Source: Vibrio bathopelagicus
GTDB taxonomy: Bacteria; Pseudomonadota; Gammaproteobacteria; Enterobacterales; Vibrionaceae
Length of the DNA: 64,000 bases
Direction of reading: 5' to 3'
Assembly (NCBI RefSeq): GCF_014879975.1
Contig: NZ_CP062500.1
Location: 3,162,001 to 3,226,000, forward strand
Shown: positions 55,209 through 64,000 of the stretch, piece after piece
Layout of the letters: each line of letters starts with the position of its first letter
Position numbering within the stretch: the first letter of the stretch is position 1
Notes under the pieces: model-generated
Database searches by the model: none
What the model saw: only the letters and a program-made list of their open reading frames with translations
Told to the model about the DNA's origin: nothing
Made by a program: the position numbers and the translations under genes

Positions 55209-55934
55209 TTACTTCTTATTAAGCTCAACGACTTCTTTGTCTAACTCTTCAAGTTTAGCGGCCATTTGCTCGCGGGCTAGGTTAGCGAGTTGGCGAACAT
55301 TAGACTTATCGTAGTCTTCAGTGCTGATTGGTGGCAGCATTTCAACAATCACATGACCATTGTTCCAACGGTTCAGCTTCACGCCACCTGTTGAGCTACA
55401 CACGATAGGAATAATAGGTAAACCAGCGCCAATTGCAGCATGGAAAGCACCTGTCTTAAATGGCAACAAGCCACGACCACGAGAACGAGTTCCTTCAGGG
55501 AACATCCACACTGAGACATCACTCTCTTTAAGGCTAGTAACCACTTGGTCAATCGTACCTACCGCTTTGCTGCGGTTAGCTCGGTCAATTAGGATATTAC
55601 CCGTCAGCCAATACAGCTGACCAAAAAGAGGCATCCACGCTAGACTCTTCTTACCAACAGTCACGACTTTAGGCGTTACCGCTGATGAAATCGTGAATAG
55701 ATCCCAGCTATTTTGGTGGTTCGCAACGTAAACGTGTTGGCCACGAGAATAGGCATCTTCCGGGATACGAAGCTCTAACTTCATGCCGAAGATCTTCGAC
55801 ATGCGACCGAAATAGCGGCCAAAGGTAAATACGTGTTTCGGATTACGTGGACTAAGTAGACAGTAACCACAACCAAATACAAACATAAGAATCGCAAATA
55901 TCGCCAATGCGAAAATACGTAATATTGCTATCAT
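55209..55934 (-). CDS. plsC: 1-acyl-sn-glycerol-3-phosphate acyltransferase
   Basis: A 241-residue inner-membrane enzyme making phosphatidic acid. One N-terminal TM segment (ILRIFALAIFAILMFVFG), then the acyltransferase motifs NHQNSWD (HX4D), GNILIDRANRS, FPEGTRSRGRG and GLPIIPIVC. ATG at 55934 is chosen because AGGAA lies about 6 nt upstream; the longer frame adds seven residues. The tail is a charged helix (EQMAAKLEELDKEVVELN). Confidence 0.93.
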   Translation of the reverse strand: MIAILRIFALAIFAILMFVFGCGYCLLSPRNPKHVFTFGRYFGRMSKIFGMKLELRIPEDAYSRGQHVYVANHQNSWDLFTISSAVTPKVVTVGKKSLAWMPLFGQLYWLTGNILIDRANRSKAVGTIDQVVTSLKESDVSVWMFPEGTRSRGRGLLPFKTGAFHAAIGAGLPIIPIVCSSTGGVKLNRWNNGHVIVEMLPPISTEDYDKSNVRQLANLAREQMAAKLEELDKEVVELNKK

Positions 55935-56015
55935 TTTGTTCCTCACCAACCGCAAAGCTCATTTATCGACTCACACTAAGGTGTACAACAGAGTCACTAG
56001 CGGTAAATACAACTA

Positions 56016-56046
56016 TAAAAAAGCCGAAACCAAGGTTCCGACTTTT
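56016..56046 (-). terminator. Terminator of the murA operon
   Basis: An imperfect hairpin (AAGCCGAAACC against GGTTCCGACTT, two mismatches) that ends in TTTTTT on the minus strand. Confidence 0.6.
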
Positions 56047-56086
56047 GTGTTTTTATCTTACTGATTCATGAACTCACTAACCTAAG

Positions 56087-57615
<1,529 letters not shown>

Positions 57616-57628
57616 AAATAGCTCCTGC

Positions 57629-57937
57629 CTAATTTTTTATGTGTTCTGCCATCATTGGCTGGATATTGCTCAATTGGAACAACGTTCGCAATTGTTCTGG
57701 CACGAAACTGAGCATTATATGACAGTTTTGATTTTTTGCATGCTCTAATAAGTGAATTAGCATCACCATTCCTGCTGAATCGACTCGATTTATATGGCTA
57801 AGGTCAATTTCAACGTCTGATTCCGTCGTTTGCCACTTTTCCAATATACGCCAGATTGCAGGGACACTGTCTCGGTCGATATCACCGAGCAGCTGATACT
57901 CTTTAGAGCTTAGTGCTTGCCATTGAGAATGGCTCAT
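57629..57937 (-). CDS. mlaB: STAS domain protein MlaB
   Basis: A 102-residue cytoplasmic subunit of the MlaFEDB phospholipid transporter. STAS features: [35 protein letters not shown] (the Asp-Ser-Ala-Gly loop) and LSNIQPMM at the end. Its ATG overlaps the mlaC stop by one base (TAATG), so translation is coupled. Confidence 0.92.
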   Translation of the reverse strand: MSHSQWQALSSKEYQLLGDIDRDSVPAIWRILEKWQTTESDVEIDLSHINRVDSAGMVMLIHLLEHAKNQNCHIMLSFVPEQLRTLFQLSNIQPMMAEHIKN

Positions 57938-58596
57938 TATTTGTTACTCTCAAAACGAATCGGTTGTGCGGCCAGTTTTTCTAGTTCGTCGGCAACTTGT
58001 AAGATGCCTTCTTGACGAATCTTAGTATTCCACTCTGACTGCTTACTTGAAAGTAGGCTAATGCCTTCAGCAACCATATCAAATGCCTTCCACTCGCCTG
58101 ATTTTTTGTCTTTGCGCAGCTTAAATTCAAGCTTAATGTTTGGGCGTGGCGTATCGATGATATCTACCTTGATACTGGTAATACGGCTATCCGCTTTGAT
58201 TTTTGGCTCAGGACCAAATTGAATCGTCTGATCCGAGTACTGAGTCAGCACTTGAGCATAAGAAGAAACGAGGTACTTACGGAATGCATCGATAAATACA
58301 CGTACGTCTTTTCTGTCCGCCCCTTTTAGGTTAGGTCCTAACAACTTAAGTGCCGCATATTGTGCGTTCACATAAGGCATCAATTCTTCTTCCACAATAA
58401 CCTTCAATAATTCAGGATCATTGTGGATGTTCTCTTGCTCGTTCTTTAGGCGTTCAAAAGACACTTCTGCAACTTGAGTCATCATCTGATAAGGCTGAGT
58501 GCGGTCAATCGATTCTTCGGCAAAAACTTGAGTTGTCATCAGTAAAGCAACCGCTGCCATAAACCATTTTTTCAATAGGTTGTTAGTCTTTAACAT
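57937..58596 (-). CDS. mlaC: Periplasmic phospholipid-binding protein MlaC
   Basis: A 219-residue shuttle that carries phospholipid between the outer-membrane MlaA complex and MlaD. Signal peptide MLKTNNLLKKWFMAAVALLM to QVFA. The MlaC core is visible as YVNAQYAALKLLGPNLKGAD, FRKYLVSSYAQVLTQYSDQ and SGEWKAFDMVAEGISLLSS. ATG at 58596 follows AAGGAG by about 7 nt; the longer frame in mlaD is rejected. Confidence 0.94.
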   Translation of the reverse strand: MLKTNNLLKKWFMAAVALLMTTQVFAEESIDRTQPYQMMTQVAEVSFERLKNEQENIHNDPELLKVIVEEELMPYVNAQYAALKLLGPNLKGADRKDVRVFIDAFRKYLVSSYAQVLTQYSDQTIQFGPEPKIKADSRITSIKVDIIDTPRPNIKLEFKLRKDKKSGEWKAFDMVAEGISLLSSKQSEWNTKIRQEGILQVADELEKLAAQPIRFESNK

Positions 58597-58600
58597 GAGA

Positions 58601-59092
58601 CTACTCCTTAGCTTCGTTATCGTCAGAACCGCCAACGCTATACAGCACCTGTCCAATCAAATCTTCTAGTACTAATGCTGATTTGGTGTCTTCAATTGAG
58701 TCACCATCAACCAACATCTCTTCATCTTCAAAAATGAAGCCAGGAACAAGACTGATGTATTGCTCACCAATTAAACCAGACGTTAAGATTTGAGCACTAG
58801 AGGTATCAGGAAATTGTGAGTACTTCGCATCAATAGACAGTTCAACCACAGGGAGATAACTTTCAGTATCAAGCTGAATACTCTGAACTCGGCCAACAAC
58901 CACGCCACCTACCTTCACCGGAGAGCGAACTTTCAGGCTACCAATGTTGTCAAAGGTCGCTTTTAAGTTGTAAGTATGGTTTGAACCTAGACCTTTTACG
59001 TCAGCGACTTGAAAGATCATGATTAAGATTGCGCAAATTCCGGCAATAACAAAGGTGCCGACCCATAATTCTAATTTTCGAGTTTGTTGCAT
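58601..59092 (-). CDS. mlaD: MCE domain protein MlaD
   Basis: A 163-residue inner-membrane anchored subunit. TM segment KLELWVGTFVIAGICAILIMI near the N-terminus, then one MCE domain (YNLKATFDNIGSLKVRSPVK, GGVVVGRVQSIQLD, LTSGLIGEQYISLVPG). It forms the hexameric ring of the transporter. It starts 2 bp after mlaE ends and is followed 4 bp later by mlaC. Confidence 0.94.
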   Translation of the reverse strand: MQQTRKLELWVGTFVIAGICAILIMIFQVADVKGLGSNHTYNLKATFDNIGSLKVRSPVKVGGVVVGRVQSIQLDTESYLPVVELSIDAKYSQFPDTSSAQILTSGLIGEQYISLVPGFIFEDEEMLVDGDSIEDTKSALVLEDLIGQVLYSVGGSDDNEAKE

Positions 59093-59094
59093 GA

Positions 59095-59874
59095 TTAATT
59101 CCCAAACATCAATGCGGTAAGAACAAAATCTAGCCCTAATACCGCTAGAGAAGAGTGCACTACTGTGCGTGTGGTTGCCTGACTAATACCTTCAGAGGTC
59201 GGTACCGCATCATAGCCATTGAAAAGCGCGATCCACGTTACGGTGATAGCGAAGACCATACATTTGATCATGCTGTTGCCAATATCTCGACCCAGCTCAA
59301 CAGAAGATTGCATCGCAGACCAGAAACTACCGTGGTCAATACCTTTCCAATCAACACCCACTATTTGGCCGCCCCAGATACCTACTGCCATAAAGATCAT
59401 AGCAAGCAAAGGCATTGAGATAAGCCCGGCCCAAAGTCGTGGTGCAATAATCCGTTTAAGAGGATCGACCGCCATCATTTCAAGGCTAGAGATTTGTTCC
59501 GTCGCCTTCATTAAGCCAATTTCCGCAGTCAATGCTGAACCAGCACGCCCGGCAAATAAAAGCGCCGTTACCACAGGGCCGAGTTCACGAAGCAACGACA
59601 ACGCGACCATTTGACCAAGATTACCTTCAGCGCCGTAATCAATTAATACGACATAACCCTGTAGGCTAAGTACCATACCGATGAACAGACCCGAAACTAA
59701 AATAATAGCCAATGACTGAACGCCAACGCTATAAAGTTGTTTAACTAATAAAGGGAAGTTTTTTAGTCTCGGGATGCCAAACAAAGCGCCAAATAACATC
59801 AGGCTTGCTCGACCAAATGACTCACAGATCGCAAGTGTTCGTTTACCGACACCCGCAATAGTTTTCGCAATCAT
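59095..59874 (-). CDS. mlaE: ABC permease MlaE
   Basis: A 259-residue MlaE/DUF140 permease with about five TM segments. Family blocks: [62 protein letters not shown] and [20 protein letters not shown]. It pairs with MlaF in retrograde phospholipid transport that keeps outer-leaflet asymmetry. Confidence 0.95.
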   Translation of the reverse strand: MIAKTIAGVGKRTLAICESFGRASLMLFGALFGIPRLKNFPLLVKQLYSVGVQSLAIILVSGLFIGMVLSLQGYVVLIDYGAEGNLGQMVALSLLRELGPVVTALLFAGRAGSALTAEIGLMKATEQISSLEMMAVDPLKRIIAPRLWAGLISMPLLAMIFMAVGIWGGQIVGVDWKGIDHGSFWSAMQSSVELGRDIGNSMIKCMVFAITVTWIALFNGYDAVPTSEGISQATTRTVVHSSLAVLGLDFVLTALMFGN

Positions 59875-59875
59875 A

Positions 59876-60670
59876 TTAAAACAAATCCTTTTCTAGACTC
59901 TTTGCCGGGAACCTAAATGGCACAGGGCCATCCGCATCACCTTGCAAAAATTGCTGCACTCTTGGATCACTATTGTTGTACAGCTCGTCAGGCGATCCAC
60001 TTGCTATGATTTTGCCATCAGCAAGCAGATAAACTAAATCAGCAATACTCATCACCTCTGGCACATCATGGGATACAACAACAGAGGTTAAACCCAAAGC
60101 CTGATTAAGGTTACGGATTAGCTCAACAAGCACACCCATAGTAATTGGGTCTTGGCCGACAAAAGGCTCATCGTACATAATCAGTTCCGGATCCAAAGCA
60201 ATCGCACGAGCCAAAGCCGCTCGCCTTGCCATGCCGCCGGATAGCTCACTTGGCATCAATTGAGCCGCGCCTCGCAAGCCTACCGCTTCAAGTTTAAGCA
60301 AAACAACAGTACGAATGAACTTCTCGTTAAGCTCAGTATGTTCGCGAAGGGGAAATGCCACGTTATCAAAGACATTGAGATCCGTAAAAAGTGCACCCGA
60401 CTGGAAAAGCATGCTCATTTTTTTACGGGCTTGATATAACTTACGGCGTGACAACGCAGGAATATTATCGCCATCAAACCACACTTCCCCAGCATCTGGA
60501 GGCAGTTGACCGCCAATCAAACGAAGTAAGGTGGTTTTACCAATCCCAGACGGCCCCATGATTGCAGTAATTTTGCCTTGAGGTACCTCTAAGCTAATGT
60601 CATCAAAGATAACTCGCTCGCCTCGAGAGAAGCTGAGGTTTTTAACCTTCACAAGCTCAGTATTCAACAT
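59876..60670 (-). CDS. mlaF: ABC transporter ATPase MlaF
   Basis: A 264-residue ATPase. Walker [10 protein letters not shown] (39-47), Q-loop [12 protein letters not shown], signature [16 protein letters not shown], Walker [13 protein letters not shown] and H-loop VVSHD. The start at 60670 ([20 protein letters not shown]) is preferred; the frame extends 11 codons to an ATG with no clear gain. It heads the mlaFEDCB-ibaG-murA series, divergent from yrbG. Confidence 0.94.
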   Translation of the reverse strand: MLNTELVKVKNLSFSRGERVIFDDISLEVPQGKITAIMGPSGIGKTTLLRLIGGQLPPDAGEVWFDGDNIPALSRRKLYQARKKMSMLFQSGALFTDLNVFDNVAFPLREHTELNEKFIRTVVLLKLEAVGLRGAAQLMPSELSGGMARRAALARAIALDPELIMYDEPFVGQDPITMGVLVELIRNLNQALGLTSVVVSHDVPEVMSIADLVYLLADGKIIASGSPDELYNNSDPRVQQFLQGDADGPVPFRFPAKSLEKDLF

Positions 60671-60932
60671 GACCTGTTGTTTCCTTGCTCTAAAAAACAT
60701 CAATTATGGCTGTAATAATAATGAGTCTACTTTAGAATTAAAAGCACTGTTCGATTAATTACATAAAACAAAAAGACAGGCAGGGATTTGAAAGCATTGA
60801 AAAATTCACCTTTCGAGTGCATTTCTTTATCACTAACCCTGAATTAATTTGTAGAGTGACTTCCCTTTTATCTATCAACAAGTCAAAATTAGCGGTTAAT
60901 TCTCCGTTTTTTATTAATTTTTAGGAATCATC

Positions 60933-61898
60933 ATGCTTGAAGCGATTGCGTTTCTCATTATCGGTCTAGGTTTTTTGGTGTGGAGTGCAGATAAACTGGT
61001 TTATGGAGCCGCTGCTCTTGCCCGCAACTTCGGTATTTCACCTTTAGTTATCGGTATGACGATTCTTGCAATGGGATCTTCTGCACCAGAAATGATGGTT
61101 TCAGCAACAGCTGCTCTCGACGGAAAAACAGATACTGCAGTTGGTAACGTTTTAGGTTCTAACATCGCTAACATCGCTCTGATTTTAGGTATTACAGCGC
61201 TTATCAAGCCGCTATCTATCAGCTCTGGTGTGATTCGCCGTGAACTACCATTAATGATTGGTGTCACTCTATTAGCTGGCGCTTTGCTGTGGGACAACCA
61301 TTTAGGGTTCTACGAAGGCGTATTGTTGTTTGTTCTTTTTGCCGCATTCTTATTCGCAATGCTACAAATCAGCCGCAGTGAGAAAAAGAATGGTGATGCC
61401 TTTCTTGAAGAGCAAGAATCTGAAGTTCCTGAAGGCGTAAGCAACCCTAAAGCCGCAATGTGGGTAGTGGTTGGTCTAATTATCTTACCTCTAGCTGCCA
61501 ATATGTTGGTTGATAATGCGGTTGTTATCGCGAAGTTCTTTGGCATGAGCGACCTGGTAATTGGTTTAACTATCATTGCCGTTGGCACCAGCCTACCTGA
61601 ACTTGCAGCATCTCTTGCAGGTGTAATGAAGGGTGAAGATGACATGGCCGTGGGTAATATCATCGGTTCAAACGTATTCAACATACTTGCTGTTATGGGT
61701 ATTCCGGGCATCTTAAATCCATCAATCCTGAGTGAATTTGCGATGGGTCGTGATTTCTGGGTAATGCTAGGCGTATCCCTACTGCTTGTTGTAATGGCAC
61801 TCGGTAAATCTCGCAGTGTGAATCGTATTGAAGGTGGCGTATTGATTGTGACGTTTGTGGCGTATCAAAGTTACCTACTAATGAACATGTCAGCTTAA
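60933..61898 (+). CDS. yrbG: Calcium/sodium antiporter family protein YrbG
   Basis: A 321-residue CaCA-family exchanger with ten predicted TM segments in two inverted halves. The alpha repeats are MGSSAPEMMVSATAAL / AVGNVLGSNIANIALILG and VGTSLPELAASLAGVM / AVGNIIGSNVFNILAVMG, with the ion-binding acidic residues. The actual ion in this family branch is not settled. It is divergent from mlaF and leads yrbG-kdsD-kdsC-lptC, the conserved E. coli yrb order. Confidence 0.93.
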   Translation: MLEAIAFLIIGLGFLVWSADKLVYGAAALARNFGISPLVIGMTILAMGSSAPEMMVSATAALDGKTDTAVGNVLGSNIANIALILGITALIKPLSISSGVIRRELPLMIGVTLLAGALLWDNHLGFYEGVLLFVLFAAFLFAMLQISRSEKKNGDAFLEEQESEVPEGVSNPKAAMWVVVGLIILPLAANMLVDNAVVIAKFFGMSDLVIGLTIIAVGTSLPELAASLAGVMKGEDDMAVGNIIGSNVFNILAVMGIPGILNPSILSEFAMGRDFWVMLGVSLLLVVMALGKSRSVNRIEGGVLIVTFVAYQSYLLMNMSA

Positions 61899-61932
61899 TT
61901 ATTGATTTAACTTCCCGTACTTGGAGTATTTG

Positions 61933-62904
61933 ATGTCTCAGTCATTCGATTATCGCAGTGTTGCAAAGCAAGTTTTGGAAACCGAAGTTGCAGGTCTTAC
62001 TCAATTGGACCAATATTTTAATGATGATTTTTGCAAAGCTTGCGACCTTATCCTGAACAACAAAGGAAAAGTGGTTGTGATGGGCATGGGGAAATCTGGC
62101 CACATCGGCAACAAAATAGCAGCAACGTTGGCAAGTACAGGTACATCCGCTTTCTTCGTACACCCAGGAGAAGCCGCGCATGGTGATCTAGGTATGATCG
62201 GGGCTGGTGATGTTGTGATAGCGATATCCAACTCGGGTGAATCAGGTGAAATCCTGAGCCTATTTCCGGTATTGAAGCGCTTGAACATCAAGATCATCAG
62301 CATGACCGGTAAGCCAGCTTCAAACATGGCGACTTTATCTGATATTCATTTACAAATATCCGTGCCAGAAGAAGCGTGCCCGCTAGGACTTGCGCCAACA
62401 ACCAGCACCACGGCAACCTTGGTGATGGGTGATGCATTAGCCGTTGCACTTTTACAAGCCAGAGGCTTTACTGCGCAAGATTTTGCTTTGTCTCACCCTG
62501 GCGGCGCTTTGGGTCGACAACTATTATTGAAGCTTGAAGATATCATGCACACTGGTGATGAACTTCCTGTCGTTGCACCTAACGCCCTAGTCAGAGATGC
62601 TCTACTAGAGATATCGCAAAAAGGTCTCGGTATGACCGCGGTTGTTGGCGATAACGGTCAAATGGCAGGTATTTTTACCGACGGTGATTTACGTCGTATT
62701 CTAGATAAGCGCATTGATATTCATAGTACGCAGATCGGCGATGTAATGACACAAAACCCAACCGTTGCCGAACCAAACATGCTCGCGGTTGAAGGCTTAA
62801 ATCTGATGCAAGCAAAAAGCATTAATGGTTTGATGTTATGCCATGAAGGCAAACTCGTCGGTGCCCTAAATATGCATGACTTACTCAAAGCAGGGGTAAT
62901 GTAA
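61933..62904 (+). CDS. kdsD: Arabinose-5-phosphate isomerase KdsD
   Basis: A 323-residue isomerase (ribulose-5-P to arabinose-5-P) for Kdo synthesis. An N-terminal SIS domain (VVVMGMGKSGHIGNKIAATL, FFVHPGEAAHGDLGMIG, ISNSGESGEIL) is followed by two CBS domains (about 205-320, e.g. GIFTDGDLRRILDKRID). ATG at 61933 with GGAG 8 nt upstream is chosen over a TTG at 61921. Its stop overlaps the kdsC start (TAATG). Confidence 0.95.
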   Translation: MSQSFDYRSVAKQVLETEVAGLTQLDQYFNDDFCKACDLILNNKGKVVVMGMGKSGHIGNKIAATLASTGTSAFFVHPGEAAHGDLGMIGAGDVVIAISNSGESGEILSLFPVLKRLNIKIISMTGKPASNMATLSDIHLQISVPEEACPLGLAPTTSTTATLVMGDALAVALLQARGFTAQDFALSHPGGALGRQLLLKLEDIMHTGDELPVVAPNALVRDALLEISQKGLGMTAVVGDNGQMAGIFTDGDLRRILDKRIDIHSTQIGDVMTQNPTVAEPNMLAVEGLNLMQAKSINGLMLCHEGKLVGALNMHDLLKAGVM

Positions 62905-63461
62905 TGACAAACACTGTAGAAACCTTATATGGCACAGCAGACGCAGCCGTGTTCGAAATGGCAAAAGATATCAAACTGCTGATTTGCGATGTTGATGGTG
63001 TATTCTCAGATGGTCGCATCTACATGGGCAACAACGGCGAAGAACTGAAAACATTCCACACTCGTGATGGCTACGGCATTAAATCGCTGATGAACGCGGG
63101 CATTGAAATCGCGATCATCACCGGCCGTAAATCTCAAATTGTTGAGAACCGCATGACAGCTCTTGGTATTAAACTTATCTACCAAGGTCAAGATGATAAA
63201 GTTAAAGCCTACCAAGATATTTGCGATAAGCTTTCTGTAGACCCAATCAATACGGGTTACATCGGTGACGATCTGATCGATTGGCCAGTGATGGAAAAAG
63301 TTGGCTTGAAGGTATGTGTGGCAGATGGTCACCCACTACTTGCTAGACGAGCGAATTACGTGACAACCATTAAAGGTGGTCATGGTGCGGTGCGTGAAGT
63401 CTGCGATCTTATCCTACAAGCAAGAAATGAACTCGACATGCATAAAGGTTTAAGCATATGA
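62904..63461 (+). CDS. kdsC: Kdo-8-phosphate phosphatase KdsC
   Basis: A 185-residue C0-type HAD phosphatase releasing Kdo from Kdo-8-P. Asp29 and Asp31 of LLICDVDGVFSDGRIYM are the catalytic pair; IITGRKSQIVENR and GYIGDDLIDWPVMEKVG are the remaining HAD motifs. Its stop overlaps the lptC start (ATGA), so kdsD-kdsC-lptC are translationally linked. Confidence 0.96.
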   Translation: MTNTVETLYGTADAAVFEMAKDIKLLICDVDGVFSDGRIYMGNNGEELKTFHTRDGYGIKSLMNAGIEIAIITGRKSQIVENRMTALGIKLIYQGQDDKVKAYQDICDKLSVDPINTGYIGDDLIDWPVMEKVGLKVCVADGHPLLARRANYVTTIKGGHGAVREVCDLILQARNELDMHKGLSI

Positions 63462-64000
63462 GTTTTACTCGTATTATCTATTTAATACTCATATTTATTG
63501 CTTCTTGGTCGACCTATTACTTGTTCGACAAAGAGCAAAGATCAACGATACAAGTAGCTCCAAATTTAGAGCTGCCGGCTTTTAGTGGCAAAAGTCTAGA
63601 TAACATCAGTTATGACGAAAGTGGTATTCGTAGCTATCAGGTTGAATCCACCTATTTGGAACACTACTCCGTTGTTGGCGATACACATTTTCAAAACCCC
63701 GTTCTCTCTGTTTTCCGCGAAGGACATACGATTGAATGGCAAGTGACCGCTGATCGCGCGATCATGGATGAAAATCAAGTCGTTACTTTTTATGATAACG
63801 TGGTAGCCAAGAACCTATTGCCAGAAGCGAGCTTCGATACTATGACAACCGATAAAATGGTTGTTGAGCTCACTAGCCGAGATTTTTATTCAGAGACTCC
63901 GGTCCATATGATCGGTACATTTTTTGAAACTGAGGGGCAAGCAATGAAGGGTAACTTCGGTACCAACAATGCAACCCTCTTTAATTCTGTTCAAGGTAGA
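63458..64000 (+). CDS. lptC: LPS transport periplasmic protein LptC, 3' truncated by the window edge
   Basis: An open frame of 181 codons from ATG at 63458 to the last base. It begins MSFTRIIYLILIFIASWSTY, a single N-terminal membrane anchor, and continues with the jellyroll pattern (YQVESTYLEHYSVVGDTHFQ, TADRAIMDENQVVTFYDNVV, TMTTDKMVVELTSRDFYSET). LptC proteins are near 190 residues, so only a few codons are missing. It bridges LptFG and LptA. The overlap ATGA with kdsC supports the start. Confidence 0.93.
   Translation, partial: MSFTRIIYLILIFIASWSTYYLFDKEQRSTIQVAPNLELPAFSGKSLDNISYDESGIRSYQVESTYLEHYSVVGDTHFQNPVLSVFREGHTIEWQVTADRAIMDENQVVTFYDNVVAKNLLPEASFDTMTTDKMVVELTSRDFYSETPVHMIGTFFETEGQAMKGNFGTNNATLFNSVQGR

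Overview
The window reads as chromosomal DNA of a Vibrio, probably close to the V. splendidus group. The evidence is gene content and order plus very Vibrio-like proteins: pilT-pilU beside the yggS-proC-yggT-yggU run, trmB-mutY-yggX-mltC, pepA-holC-valS facing lptFG, arcA-argF-pyrBI-ridA, and murA-ibaG-mlaBCDEF-kdsDC-lptC. The genus call is inference from family resemblance; no search was run. Nearly all of the window is core genome. I see no transposase, integrase, phage gene, CRISPR array or toxin-antitoxin pair.

Left arm (1-17 kb): a 5'-truncated DUF2189 membrane protein, sprT, endA, rsmE, gshB, yqgE and ruvX; a decayed small lipoprotein gene and a seven-copy heptamer repeat; the twitching ATPases pilU and pilT on the minus strand; then a plus-strand series from yggS to hemW. 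glsB and trmB lie on the minus strand, and mutY, yggX and mltC on the plus strand.

Stable RNA region (17-36.3 kb): two tRNA clusters (7 and 5 genes, only Phe, Thr and Asn) flank a Cache-type chemotaxis receptor. A long gene-poor stretch follows. Two complete rRNA operons then lie head to tail on the minus strand, only about 370 bp apart. The upstream operon is 16S-23S-5S with no spacer tRNA. The downstream operon is 16S-Ile-Ala-23S-5S-Thr-5S-Asp. Both have recognisable P1-type promoters. An HD-GYP protein, a VOC protein and a tRNA-Leu(CAA) with a duplicated 3' end complete the region.

Right arm (36.3-64 kb): an RDD protein and the LPS transport permeases lptG/lptF; pepA, holC and valS; an M48 protease paired with a YjgN-like membrane protein; a duplicated-domain DUF2061 protein behind a near-consensus Fur box; a MarR-GNAT fusion with two apparent operators; an orphan glycosidase-type binding domain; rraB; arginine deiminase and ornithine carbamoyltransferase; pyrBI with a leader peptide and UTP-type attenuator; ridA; plsC; then murA-ibaG-mlaBCDEF on the minus strand, divergent from yrbG-kdsD-kdsC-lptC. 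The last group joins peptidoglycan precursor synthesis, phospholipid retrograde transport, Kdo synthesis and LPS export, so it is an envelope-building neighbourhood. lptC runs off the right end.

I found no clearly new multi-gene system. The best leads are regulatory or structural: the paired operators of the MarR-GNAT gene, the Fur box before the DUF2061 tandem protein, the three-unit 21-bp repeat inside the pyrimidine leader peptide, the hairpin that replaces spacer tRNAs in one rRNA operon, compensatory changes in the extra 5S gene, and the duplicated tRNA and tRNA-fragment blocks.
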